A stretch of DNA of 5,120 nt from Sphingomonas sp. (GTDB taxonomy: Bacteria; Pseudomonadota; Alphaproteobacteria; Sphingomonadales; Sphingomonadaceae), in NCBI GenBank assembly GCA_021154945.1, contig JAJNQF010000107.1, positions 1 through 5,120 of the forward strand, read 5' to 3'. Both the position numbers and the translations under genes were made by a program. Of the stretch, positions 1 through 5,120 are shown piece after piece (position 1 is the stretch's first letter; each line of letters opens with the position of its first letter). The notes under the pieces were generated by a model that saw only the letters and a list, made by a program, of their open reading frames with translations, did no database searches and had not been told where the DNA came from.

Positions 1-198
1 ACGGGCGTTTTCGCGATCTCGCCGCGTCTCGGCGCAGCGCTCGCCACGCTGGCGAGTCCCTCGCTGACCGAAGGCGTCCGCATGCTCGCCGCGCAGGACC
101 GTGCCGAGACCGTCGACTGCAGCGATATCGACTGGATCGACGTCGACGACGCAGCCGCCCTCGCGTATGCCGAGCGCTGGATGAGCCGGGCCGCCTGA
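1..198 (+). CDS. C-terminal fragment of an NTP-transferase-like nucleotidyltransferase (5' end outside window)
   Basis: An open frame runs in from the left edge and ends at a TGA at 196-198, giving the last 65 residues. The fragment reads as the end of a MobA/GlmU-type Rossmann nucleotidyltransferase. A 'SLTEGVRMLAAQ' helix is followed by a short beta segment and then 'WIDVDDAAALAYAERW'. The tryptophan-x-D-V-D stretch followed by an 'AE'-containing helix is typical of the C-terminus of sugar-phosphate, phosphocholine and inositol-1-phosphate nucleotidyltransferases, where the aspartates help bind metal and nucleotide. Family knowledge suggests it transfers CMP or a similar nucleotide to a phosphorylated alcohol or sugar, but the N-terminal signature loop is missing, so the substrate cannot be called. 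An inositol-phosphate cytidylyltransferase-like role is only one option. The gene converges on the peptidase, with 16 bp between the two stop codons and no clear terminator. Confidence 0.6.
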   Translation, partial: TGVFAISPRLGAALATLASPSLTEGVRMLAAQDRAETVDCSDIDWIDVDDAAALAYAERWMSRAA

Positions 199-214
199 AC
201 AGACCCCGGGCGCG

Positions 215-1495
215 TCAGCCCAGCGGGCGGTCGAGCGACGTGGGCGGCACGCTGAACCAGCTCGACCCCGCTTCGGTCATGTGGAAGCAATCCTCGATCC
301 GCACCCCGTATCTGCCGGGAATGTAGATGCCCGGTTCGTCGGAGAAACACATTCCCGCGGCCAGCTTCGTGCCCTCGCCGCGGACGAGGTTGACGGGTTC
401 GTGGCCGTCCATACCGATCCCGTGACCTGTGCGATGCGACAGGCCGGGGAGCTTGTAGCCGGGGCCATAGCCAAGCGTTTCATAATAGCGACGCACCGCA
501 TCGTCGACGCTGTCCGCCGTCGCGCCGATCTTCGCCGCGGCGAGCGCGATCTGCTGGCCGCGGGCGACTTGGTCCCAGGTCTTGCGCTGGTCCGCAGTCG
601 CCGCGCCGTGGACCCAGGTGCGCGAGATGTCGGACTGATAGCCCTGCACGGTGCAGCCGCAGTCCATCAGCACGACCTGTCCGTCGGCGACGCGGTGGAT
701 CTCGCGGCTGCCATGCGGATAGGCGGACGCCTCGCCGATCAGTGCGAGCGCGAACTCCGGCGCGCCGCCGAGTTTCTTGGTCGCGGCGTTCATCAGCACG
801 CCGATCTCGGGGCCGGTCATGCCCTTCTCGACCCGCGCATAGGTCCAGCGATACGCGGCGAGCGTGACCTCGGTCGCGGCCTGCATCAGCGCGATCTCGG
901 CGGGGGTCTTGATCATGCGGCAGGCGCGGACGACCGGGTCGGCGGACATGATCCTCGCCTCGGGGAGCACGCGCTGGAGGCCGGCATAGGCGAAATAGCG
1001 CACTTCCGCCTCCAGCCCGATCGGCCGCGTGGCGAGCTTCCGGTCGCGCAGGAACCCGGCGACGACGGCGAGCGGGTTCTCGTCCTCCTGCCACACGCGC
1101 ACCTCGGCGGGAACGGCGAGCGTCTCGCGCACCGACGGCTCCTCGAAGAACGGCGTGACGATGCACGGTTCGCCCTCGACCGGCAGGATTGCCAGCGTCA
1201 GCCGCTCGCTCGTGTGCCAGCGGACGCCGGTGAAGTAGATCATCGACGATCCCGGCTCGATCAGCACCGCGCCGATGCCCGCCGCCTTCATCAACGATTG
1301 CGCGCGGGCGAGCCTCGCGGCGCGCTCCGTCGCGTCGATCGGCCTGGTCGTGCCGGTGATGTCGGACAGCGCCGACAAATCGGGTTCGGCCGCGCGGAGG
1401 ATCGCGGGGATCGAAAGCAAAGGCGCCGCGATCGCGAGGCTCAACAGGTCGCGGCGCGAGGGACCGAAGGCGGATTTACGGGGTGTGGTCGACAT
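215..1495 (-). CDS. Tat-exported Xaa-Pro peptidase family protein (M24 metallopeptidase)
   Basis: This is a 426-residue protein. Residues 13-18 (SRRDLL) followed by a hydrophobic stretch to about 32 and a likely cleavage near 'LRA-AEP' (35/36) form a twin-arginine signal, so the folded enzyme is probably exported to the periplasm or anchored there. Residues about 50-185 resemble a creatinase/prolidase N-terminal domain. Residues about 200-415 are the pita-bread M24 domain, with all five expected metal ligands: D278, D289, H358, E387 and E401. The second-shell histidines of aminopeptidase P are also present (H354, H365). It should be an active di-metal peptidase acting on an X-Pro or related bond; the exact substrate (dipeptide, longer peptide or N-substituted amino acid) is not readable. 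The ATG at 1495 was chosen because the longer frame begins at a TTG (1531) and would bury the signal peptide. An AAGGA lies 15 nt upstream, which is a loose spacing. The gene is divergent from the symporter. Confidence 0.9.
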   Translation of the reverse strand: MSTTPRKSAFGPSRRDLLSLAIAAPLLSIPAILRAAEPDLSALSDITGTTRPIDATERAARLARAQSLMKAAGIGAVLIEPGSSMIYFTGVRWHTSERLTLAILPVEGEPCIVTPFFEEPSVRETLAVPAEVRVWQEDENPLAVVAGFLRDRKLATRPIGLEAEVRYFAYAGLQRVLPEARIMSADPVVRACRMIKTPAEIALMQAATEVTLAAYRWTYARVEKGMTGPEIGVLMNAATKKLGGAPEFALALIGEASAYPHGSREIHRVADGQVVLMDCGCTVQGYQSDISRTWVHGAATADQRKTWDQVARGQQIALAAAKIGATADSVDDAVRRYYETLGYGPGYKLPGLSHRTGHGIGMDGHEPVNLVRGEGTKLAAGMCFSDEPGIYIPGRYGVRIEDCFHMTEAGSSWFSVPPTSLDRPLG

Positions 1496-1566
1496 CGCCG
1501 GACGATAGGGTCCTTGACCCGGGCGCCGCAATCCCCTTCCCTGTCCGCACTTCTCGGGAGCGATTG
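1496..1566. promoter_or_regulatory. Divergent intergenic region between the peptidase and symporter genes
   Basis: These 71 bp must hold the promoters of both divergent genes unless they lie inside the coding sequences. A short palindrome, GGGTC-CTT-GACCC, sits at 1508-1520. It overlaps a plus-strand TTGACC (1514-1519) that resembles a -35 box, but no good -10 lies at the right distance. On the minus strand, TTGCGG and CTATCG are 17 bp apart but would leave almost no leader for the peptidase. The promoter assignments are therefore unproven; only the shared regulatory position and the palindrome are directly visible. Confidence 0.4.
1556..1560 (+). promoter_or_regulatory. Ribosome binding site of the symporter gene
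   Basis: GGGAG lies 6 nt before the ATG at 1567. This supports that start over the upstream in-frame ATG at 1483, which would overlap the peptidase start and add 28 residues unlike the family. Confidence 0.65.
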
Positions 1567-2904
1567 ATGGCCAAGCGGCTAACCTATTACATCTTGTTCG
1601 GCCTCGTCGCGGGGATGGTCGTCGGCTGGGTCCTGAACGCGTCGATCGACGACGGCACGCCCGAGTCCGCCGCGCGGTTGAAGGACATCGCCGGCTATTT
1701 CTCGATCGTGACGTCCCTGTTCCTGCGGCTGATCAAGATGATCATCGCGCCGCTGGTCTTCTCGACGCTGGTCGTGGGGATCGCGCATATGGGCGACACC
1801 GGCGCGCTTGGGCGGGTCGGTCTGCGCAGCCTCGGCTGGTTCGTCTGCGCGAGTCTGTTGTCGCTCACCTTGGGCATGATCCTGGTCAACGTGTTGCAGC
1901 CAGGCGTCGGCCTCGAACTCGCGATCCCGCCGGCCACCGCGTCGAGCGGCGTCGATCGCGCGGCGTTCGATCTCGCCAAGTTCATTACGCACATCGTCCC
2001 CGATTCGATGATCGCGGCGATGGCGAGCAACGAAATCCTCCAGATCGTCGTGTTCTCAGTGTTCGTCGGCGTCGCTATCACCGCGGTCGGCGACAAGGCC
2101 GCGCCACTGGTCAAGGCGATCGAGGCGCTGGTCGCGGTGATGCTGCAGATCACCAATTATGTGATGCGGTTCGCGCCGTTCGCGGTGTTCGCGGCGGTAA
2201 CCGCGACGCTTGCCGAGCGGGGGCCGACCATCCTCGGCCAGCTCGGCTATTTCATGCTGACCTTCTATATCGGCCTGGCGCTGCTGTGGGCGATACTGAT
2301 CGGGATCGCGTTCGTGCTGATCGGGCCGCGGACGCGGTTGCTGGTGCGGTATATCCGCGATCCGCTCATTCTCGCCTTCTCGGCGGCGTCGTCCGAGGCG
2401 GCGTACCCGCGGACGCTGGAGGCGCTCGATCGATTCGGCGTGCCGCCACGGATCGCGAGCTTCGTGCTGCCGCTGGGCTATTCGTTCAATCTCGACGGGT
2501 CGATGATGTACATGACGTTCGCGTCGCTGTTCATCGCCCAGGCCTACGGCATCCACATGCCGATCGGGCAGCAGATCGCGATGCTGCTGGTGCTGATGGT
2601 GACGTCGAAGGGGATTGCGGGCGTGCCGCGTGCGTCGCTGGTCGTGATCGCGGGGACGCTGTCGATGTTCAAGATTCCGGAGGCGGGGATTTTGCTGATC
2701 CTGGCGGTGGATCATTTCCTCGACATGGGGCGCTCGGCGACGAACGTGATCGGGAATGCGGTGGCGGCGACCGTCGTGGCGAAATGGGAGGGCGGGCTCG
2801 ACGAGCGCGAGCCGGCCGATCGCGATCCGCCCGTCGCGCCGACCGGGCATGGGCCGAAGGTGAATGTGGACAGCTACGGGAAGATCGGGCCGGGGCGGGT
2901 TTGA
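1567..2904 (+). CDS. Dicarboxylate/amino acid:cation symporter (DAACS family, GltP/DctA-like)
   Basis: This is a 445-residue inner-membrane secondary transporter, about the normal family length. The N-terminal hydrophobic helices include 'FLRLIKMIIAPLVFSTLVVG' (52-71), a hallmark of the family. The transport core is complete. HP1 carries the serine motif 'SAASSEAAYP' (272-281). TM7 carries NLDGS (308-312), matching the NMDGT cation/substrate motif of GltPh. HP2 carries 'TSKGIAGVP' (346-354). TM8 carries D382, D386, R389 and N393, which align one-for-one with GltPh D390, D394, R397 and N401. The D394 equivalent contacts the substrate amino group in GltPh and is not aspartate in DctA, so an acidic amino acid is a more likely substrate than a plain C4-dicarboxylate (inference). 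N397 replaces the sodium-ligand D405 of GltPh, as in DctA, leaving the coupling ion (sodium or proton) open. A hydrophilic tail follows (about 408-445). Confidence 0.93.
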   Translation: MAKRLTYYILFGLVAGMVVGWVLNASIDDGTPESAARLKDIAGYFSIVTSLFLRLIKMIIAPLVFSTLVVGIAHMGDTGALGRVGLRSLGWFVCASLLSLTLGMILVNVLQPGVGLELAIPPATASSGVDRAAFDLAKFITHIVPDSMIAAMASNEILQIVVFSVFVGVAITAVGDKAAPLVKAIEALVAVMLQITNYVMRFAPFAVFAAVTATLAERGPTILGQLGYFMLTFYIGLALLWAILIGIAFVLIGPRTRLLVRYIRDPLILAFSAASSEAAYPRTLEALDRFGVPPRIASFVLPLGYSFNLDGSMMYMTFASLFIAQAYGIHMPIGQQIAMLLVLMVTSKGIAGVPRASLVVIAGTLSMFKIPEAGILLILAVDHFLDMGRSATNVIGNAVAATVVAKWEGGLDEREPADRDPPVAPTGHGPKVNVDSYGKIGPGRV

Positions 2905-2974
2905 GGCGATTGGCGATGTTGAGCCGATGACGTCTCAAGGATGCCCTTTTACGGGGGCGGATCACTGAAGAAGT

Positions 2975-3079
2975 ACCACCACGGCGAAGGCCGGGGTCCA
3001 GTTGGGGGACGCTAATGGTGACCGCCGCGCCTCGTTACTACCACCTTTTCAACTGGGCCCCGGCCTTCGCCGTGGTGGT
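2975..3079. repeat. Long intergenic palindromic element, copy A (30-bp arms, 45-nt core)
   Basis: Positions 2975-3004 and 3050-3079 are inverted repeats, matching at 29 of 30 positions. The only exception, 2997 against 3057, would form a G-U wobble in RNA. The arms contain the 'CGGCGAAGGCCGGGG' type of core seen in proteobacterial REP-like sequences. The element sits between the convergent symporter (ends 2904) and GST (ends 3133) genes, where a transcript from either side would fold into a very stable hairpin and could act as a bidirectional terminator or RNA-stabilising structure. No U-tract follows, so a classical intrinsic terminator is not indicated. The rest of 2905-3132 shows no gene or other clear signal. 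A second, degenerate copy lies at 4863-4966. Confidence 0.88.
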
Positions 3080-3132
3080 GTTTAGGGGTGGGTCGCGTTC
3101 TTAGTCTCGATGCGGTTCTTGATCTGCAGCCC

Positions 3133-3756
3133 TCAAGCGTAGGCGTAAGGCCCGCCCTTCTTGAGCCCCGCCTGATACGCCGGACGGGCGTGGATTTTTG
3201 CCAGCCAGGCGATCGTCGCGGGGCGGGACTCGTTCAGGCCGCCGCGGCTGCGGGCGGCTTCGAGGGGGAAGCTCATCATGATGTCGGCAGCGGTCATGTC
3301 CGCGCCGGCGAACCAGGGGCGTTGCGACAGTTCGGATTCGACATAGTCGAGGTGGACGTCGATCATCGGCTGGATTTTCTTGACCGCGACCTTGCCCATG
3401 ATCGGGACGCGCGCGAGGACGAGCTTCAGCAGCAGCGGCGGCATCATCGAGCCTTCTGCGTAATGCAGCCAGAAGCGGTAGCGTAGCGCATCGGTACGGT
3501 TCGCGGGGGCGCCGAGCTTTCCGTCCGCCTTGTCGACCAGATATTCGACGATCGCGCCGGTTTCGGCGACGACTTGGCCGTCATCCTCGATCACCGGCGA
3601 CTTGCCAAGGGGATGGACCTTCTTGAGTTCTGGCGGGGCGAGCATGGTCTGCTTGTTCCGCTCGTAGCGCTTGATTTCGTAAGGGAGGCCGAGCTCCTCG
3701 AGCATCCACAAAATGCGCTGCGATCGCGAGTTTTCGAGGTGGTGGACGATGATCAT
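3133..3756 (-). CDS. Glutathione S-transferase, Gtt1-like
   Basis: This is a 207-residue cytosolic protein with a complete two-domain GST fold. The thioredoxin-like N-terminal domain (1 to about 78) starts 'MIIVHHLENSRSQRILWMLE'. S10 or S12 is the likely glutathione-activating residue. 'HPLGKSPVIEDDG' (48-60) contains the cis-proline P54, and 'AETGAI' (64-69) supplies the E65-T66 pair that holds the gamma-glutamyl group. The all-helical C-terminal domain (about 88-207) has the N-capping motif 'TAAD' (155-158). The 'APPELKKVHPLGKSP' stretch closely resembles yeast Gtt1 and its bacterial relatives. It probably conjugates or reduces electrophiles or peroxides with glutathione; the substrate is unknown. 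It follows the methyltransferase by 19 bp on the same strand, so the two are probably co-transcribed. Confidence 0.9.
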   Translation of the reverse strand: MIIVHHLENSRSQRILWMLEELGLPYEIKRYERNKQTMLAPPELKKVHPLGKSPVIEDDGQVVAETGAIVEYLVDKADGKLGAPANRTDALRYRFWLHYAEGSMMPPLLLKLVLARVPIMGKVAVKKIQPMIDVHLDYVESELSQRPWFAGADMTAADIMMSFPLEAARSRGGLNESRPATIAWLAKIHARPAYQAGLKKGGPYAYA

Positions 3757-3761
3757 GCTGG

Positions 3762-3765
3762 CTCC
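3762..3765 (-). promoter_or_regulatory. Ribosome binding site of the GST gene
   Basis: On the minus strand, GGAG (within GGCGGAG) ends 5 nt before the ATG at 3756. It lies inside the 19-bp gap after the methyltransferase stop. This supports the GST start and allows independent translation from a shared transcript. Confidence 0.65.
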
Positions 3766-3775
3766 GCCTGTTGTT

Positions 3776-4612
3776 CTAAATGGCTGATTTGTGCGCGGTC
3801 CAGATCCAGGCGACCGCGGGAAACTCTACCGTATCGCCGTCGCTGTGACGCGCGCAGACGTCTGTCAGACGCGCGATGTGGCGCTCGCGTTCCTCGGGGA
3901 CCGCGTCGCGGATGGCGGAGGCCGCCGGGCCTATGCAGCGGAAATAGTCGACGGCATCGGCCACGGGATCGGCGCCCTCGCCTGCTCGGTAGGCGAAATT
4001 CAGGCGCTGAGGCGGAGCGGCATTCCAGCCTGCGGTCGCGAGGATTTCGGCGACATATTTCGGATCGGCGAACGCGAAGGGGCCGGGTGCGGTATTGGCA
4101 GGAGCGTTGGGATCGCCGCCAGTCGCAGCGACGGTCTCGGTGGCCCAGCGATTGGCGGCGCGTTCGGCGAAACAAGAGAAGACGAGTGAAGCGTCGGGGG
4201 CGGCGGCTTCGGCGAGCGTGGCGAAGGCGGCGATGGGGTCGGCGAAGAACATGACGCCGTGGCGCGAGACGTAGAGGTCTGTCGGGGCGTGGTTCGCGGC
4301 GGCGACGGTGATGTCGGCGCATTCGAAGCAAGCGTTGACCTGGGTTTCGGCGCGGTGTCTGGCGATCTCGATCAGGGTTGGCGAGAGATCGATGCCGGTT
4401 ACGGTCGCGTTCGGGAGGGCTTGCGCGGTGGCGAGTGAGGTCGCGCCAGCGCCGGAGCCTATGTCGATGACCTTGCGGGTTTGGGGTGTGGCGGCGGCGA
4501 GGATCGCTGCGTTCAAATGCGGGGTCAGGTTAGTGAAGCTGCGGTCGGTTCGGCGCCATTCCTCGGCCCAGACGTCGCCTATTCTGCCGGTCCAATCGTG
4601 GGCTGTGGTCAT
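3776..4612 (-). CDS. Class I SAM-dependent methyltransferase
   Basis: This is a 278-residue cytosolic protein. Motif I, 'VIDIGSGAGATS' (48-59), is the glycine-rich SAM loop. 'VTGIDLSP' (71-78) ends the second strand with D75, expected to hold the SAM ribose. 'CADI' (98-101) is the motif II region. 'DLYVSRHGVMFFADP' (112-126) is a motif shared by a UbiE-like subgroup of small-molecule methyltransferases. The C-terminal part (about 150-278) is a helical substrate-binding region without a diagnostic signature, so the methyl acceptor is unknown. The frame stays open back to 4867, but those 85 extra residues translate REP-like repeats (4786-4831) and direct repeats. The ATG at 4612 is therefore chosen. 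It starts the conserved 'HDWTGRIGDVWAEEW' N-terminus and has a minus-strand GAGG 11 nt upstream. It is the first gene of a probable pair with the GST. Confidence 0.88.
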   Translation of the reverse strand: MTTAHDWTGRIGDVWAEEWRRTDRSFTNLTPHLNAAILAAATPQTRKVIDIGSGAGATSLATAQALPNATVTGIDLSPTLIEIARHRAETQVNACFECADITVAAANHAPTDLYVSRHGVMFFADPIAAFATLAEAAAPDASLVFSCFAERAANRWATETVAATGGDPNAPANTAPGPFAFADPKYVAEILATAGWNAAPPQRLNFAYRAGEGADPVADAVDYFRCIGPAASAIRDAVPEERERHIARLTDVCARHSDGDTVEFPAVAWIWTAHKSAI

Positions 4613-4658
4613 GGGTTGGGGTGCCTCATGGTCGGATCGGGGGGCGGCGTTTTGGAGT

Positions 4659-4676
4659 GAAGTATAGGAAGTATAG
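4659..4676. repeat. Perfect 9-bp tandem duplication (GAAGTATAG x2) with -10-like hexamers for the methyltransferase
   Basis: GAAGTATAG occurs at 4659-4667 and again at 4668-4676. Read on the minus strand, each copy contains TATACT (4670-4675 and 4661-4666), one base from the TATAAT -10 consensus, 58 and 49 nt before the methyltransferase ATG. Either could be the -10 of the methyltransferase-GST transcript. No good TTGACA-like -35 stands 16-18 bp upstream, so an activator or a weak promoter would be needed. The AT content stands out against the GC-rich surroundings. Confidence 0.5.
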
Positions 4677-4686
4677 ACGCTCGCGC

Positions 4687-4722
4687 GGGTTTGGCGTTGG
4701 GGAATTGTGGGTTTGGCGTTGG
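4687..4722. repeat. 14-bp direct repeat at 22-bp spacing upstream of the putative promoter
   Basis: GGGTTTGGCGTTGG occurs perfectly at 4687-4700 and 4709-4722, so the start-to-start distance is 22 bp, about two helical turns. The proximal copy covers the place where the -35 box would lie for the TATACT at 4670-4675. This geometry fits tandem binding of a regulator on one DNA face, but a chance local duplication is also possible. Confidence 0.5.
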
Positions 4723-4785
4723 ACATTGGGAGGCATCGCCGAGCCCGTTGCGCTGCTTTGCGCGGTCGTCTGCACTTGCTTGCTT

Positions 4786-4831
4786 CCCCGCGAAGGCGGG
4801 GATCCAGACTGGGCTCCCGCCGTCGCGGGAG
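4786..4831. repeat. REP-like twin hairpin
   Basis: Two compact hairpins follow each other. The first is CCCCGC-GAAG-GCGGGG (4786-4801), with a 6-bp stem and a 4-nt loop. The second is CTCCCGC-CGTC-GCGGGAG (4814-4831), with a 7-bp stem and a 4-nt loop. They are separated by a 12-nt linker (ATCCAGACTGGG). The GCGAAGGCGGGGATCCAG stretch is of the kind scattered between genes in many proteobacteria (REP/BIME-like). Its position upstream of a gene makes a terminator role less likely, unless it ends a transcript from the right. Confidence 0.8.
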
Positions 4832-4862
4832 AACAAGGTGGTGGGGCTGGCGTTCGGTAGAT

Positions 4863-4966
4863 GCCACGCCGGCGGAGGCGGGCCCGGGTGGGGGACGATC
4901 GTAACGAAGGATTGCGCTTCGTTATTGCCACCTTTCCAATTGGGCCCCGGCCTTCGCCGGGGTGGG
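4863..4966. repeat. Long intergenic palindromic element, copy B (degenerate)
   Basis: This is the second copy of the element at 2975-3079. The right part, 4920-4965, matches 3033-3078 at 41 of 46 positions. TGGGGGACG is shared at 4889-4897 and 3003-3011, and the gap to the CGTTA landmark is nearly the same (22 and 21 nt). The left arm (from about 4863) is diverged and about 2 bp shorter, so the outer palindrome is imperfect. The core, however, contains a perfect 8-bp hairpin, TAACGAAG (4902-4909) with CTTCGTTA (4917-4924), that copy A lacks. Confidence 0.78.
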
Positions 4967-4975
4967 GTTTGGGGC

Positions 4976-4990
4976 GGTGCGGTGCGGTGC
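4976..4990. repeat. Three tandem GGTGC pentamers
   Basis: GGTGC is repeated three times at 4976-4990. The following stretch to about 5072 is loosely repetitive, with several GATGCC/AATGCC-like words. There is no sign of a gene or known function. Confidence 0.5.
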
Positions 4991-5094
4991 GATCCAATGC
5001 CGATGTTGGTGCAAAGCCGGTGCCGGTGTCGGTCCGAAGCGCGATGCCGAGATGCCAATGCCACCGCGCACCATCCGCCGCGTGCCCTCACCTT

Positions 5095-5114
5095 CCCATT
5101 GCGAGAGCAATGGG
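5095..5114. repeat. 8-bp-stem hairpin near the right edge
   Basis: CCCATTGC (5095-5102) and GCAATGGG (5107-5114) pair perfectly around a GAGA tetraloop. No T-tract follows on either strand within the window, so it is not a typical intrinsic terminator. The flanking pyrimidine-rich CCTTCCC and CCCCTC suggest it may be part of another dispersed repeat cut by the window edge. Confidence 0.6.
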
Positions 5115-5120
5115 CCCCTC

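Larger units (their letters stand above)
4613..5120. other. Repeat-rich intergenic region upstream of the methyltransferase, no convincing gene
   Basis: No frame here looks like a real protein. The open frames on both strands translate the palindromes into arginine/proline-rich peptides such as 'PRRREPSLDPRLRGE', a familiar by-product of REP-like repeats in GC-rich genomes. The region holds the separate repeat features listed between 4659 and 5114. Whatever gene lies to the right begins or ends outside the window. Confidence 0.75.

Noticed and set aside
281..1567. A 428-residue plus-strand open frame across the peptidase gene, whose stop overlaps the symporter ATG.
   Set aside because: It is antisense to a clearly functional M24 gene, its peptide is rich in R, G, A and D without any domain, and long antisense frames are expected at this GC content.
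2056..2850. A 264-residue minus-strand open frame opposite the symporter gene.
   Set aside because: The peptide is very rich in R, H, D and Q with no domain. It is a composition artefact of the real plus-strand gene.
2286..2930. A 214-residue plus-strand frame overlapping the end of the symporter in another frame.
   Set aside because: The symporter frame carries all the family motifs through residue 445, so there is no frameshift and this frame is a shadow.
4613..4867. An 85-residue N-terminal extension of the methyltransferase.
   Set aside because: It translates REP-like and direct repeats into low-complexity peptide. The conserved fold begins just after the ATG at 4612.
4786..4966. A possible short CRISPR-like array, given several similar palindromic units.
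   Set aside because: The units differ in sequence and length, there are no evenly spaced unique spacers, and no cas gene is present.
4609..5091. A 160-residue minus-strand frame ending in an ATGA overlap with the methyltransferase start, which could suggest translational coupling.
   Set aside because: It spans both palindromic elements and encodes proline/arginine-rich sequence with no domain. The ATGA overlap is probably chance.
5095..5114. An intrinsic terminator.
   Set aside because: The stem is good but no T-tract follows on either strand within the window.

Overview
The window looks like a chromosomal segment of a high-GC alphaproteobacterium, most likely a sphingomonad. This is inferred from the strongly GC-biased third codon positions, the Tat-exported M24 peptidase, the Gtt1-like glutathione transferase and the intergenic palindromes with a CCCCGGCCTTCGCCGGGG-type core. 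No rRNA or marker gene is present to prove it.

Layout: (1) 1-198, plus strand, is the C-terminal end of a nucleotidyltransferase. (2) 215-1495, minus strand, is a complete Tat-exported Xaa-Pro-type peptidase (M24) with all metal ligands. (3) A 71-bp divergent intergenic region follows. (4) 1567-2904, plus strand, is a DAACS-family dicarboxylate/amino acid:cation symporter. (5) 2905-3132 is a convergent intergenic region holding a near-perfect 30-bp inverted repeat with a 45-nt core. (6) 3133-3756 and 3776-4612, both minus strand, are a class I SAM-dependent methyltransferase followed 19 bp later by a Gtt1-like glutathione S-transferase, probably one transcript. (7) 4613-5120 has no convincing gene. 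It is filled with repeats: two short direct-repeat arrays just upstream of the methyltransferase, a twin-hairpin REP-like unit, a second degenerate copy of the element in (5), a short pentamer repeat and an 8-bp-stem hairpin at the end.

Working hypothesis: the exported peptidase and the divergent symporter could form a small peptide-scavenging pair, the peptidase releasing amino acids outside the cytoplasmic membrane and the symporter taking up acidic ones. The methyltransferase-GST pair looks like a small-molecule modification or detoxification unit. Both are inferences from family and layout. I found no clearly novel multi-gene system. The most unusual material is the repeat content of the two intergenic regions.
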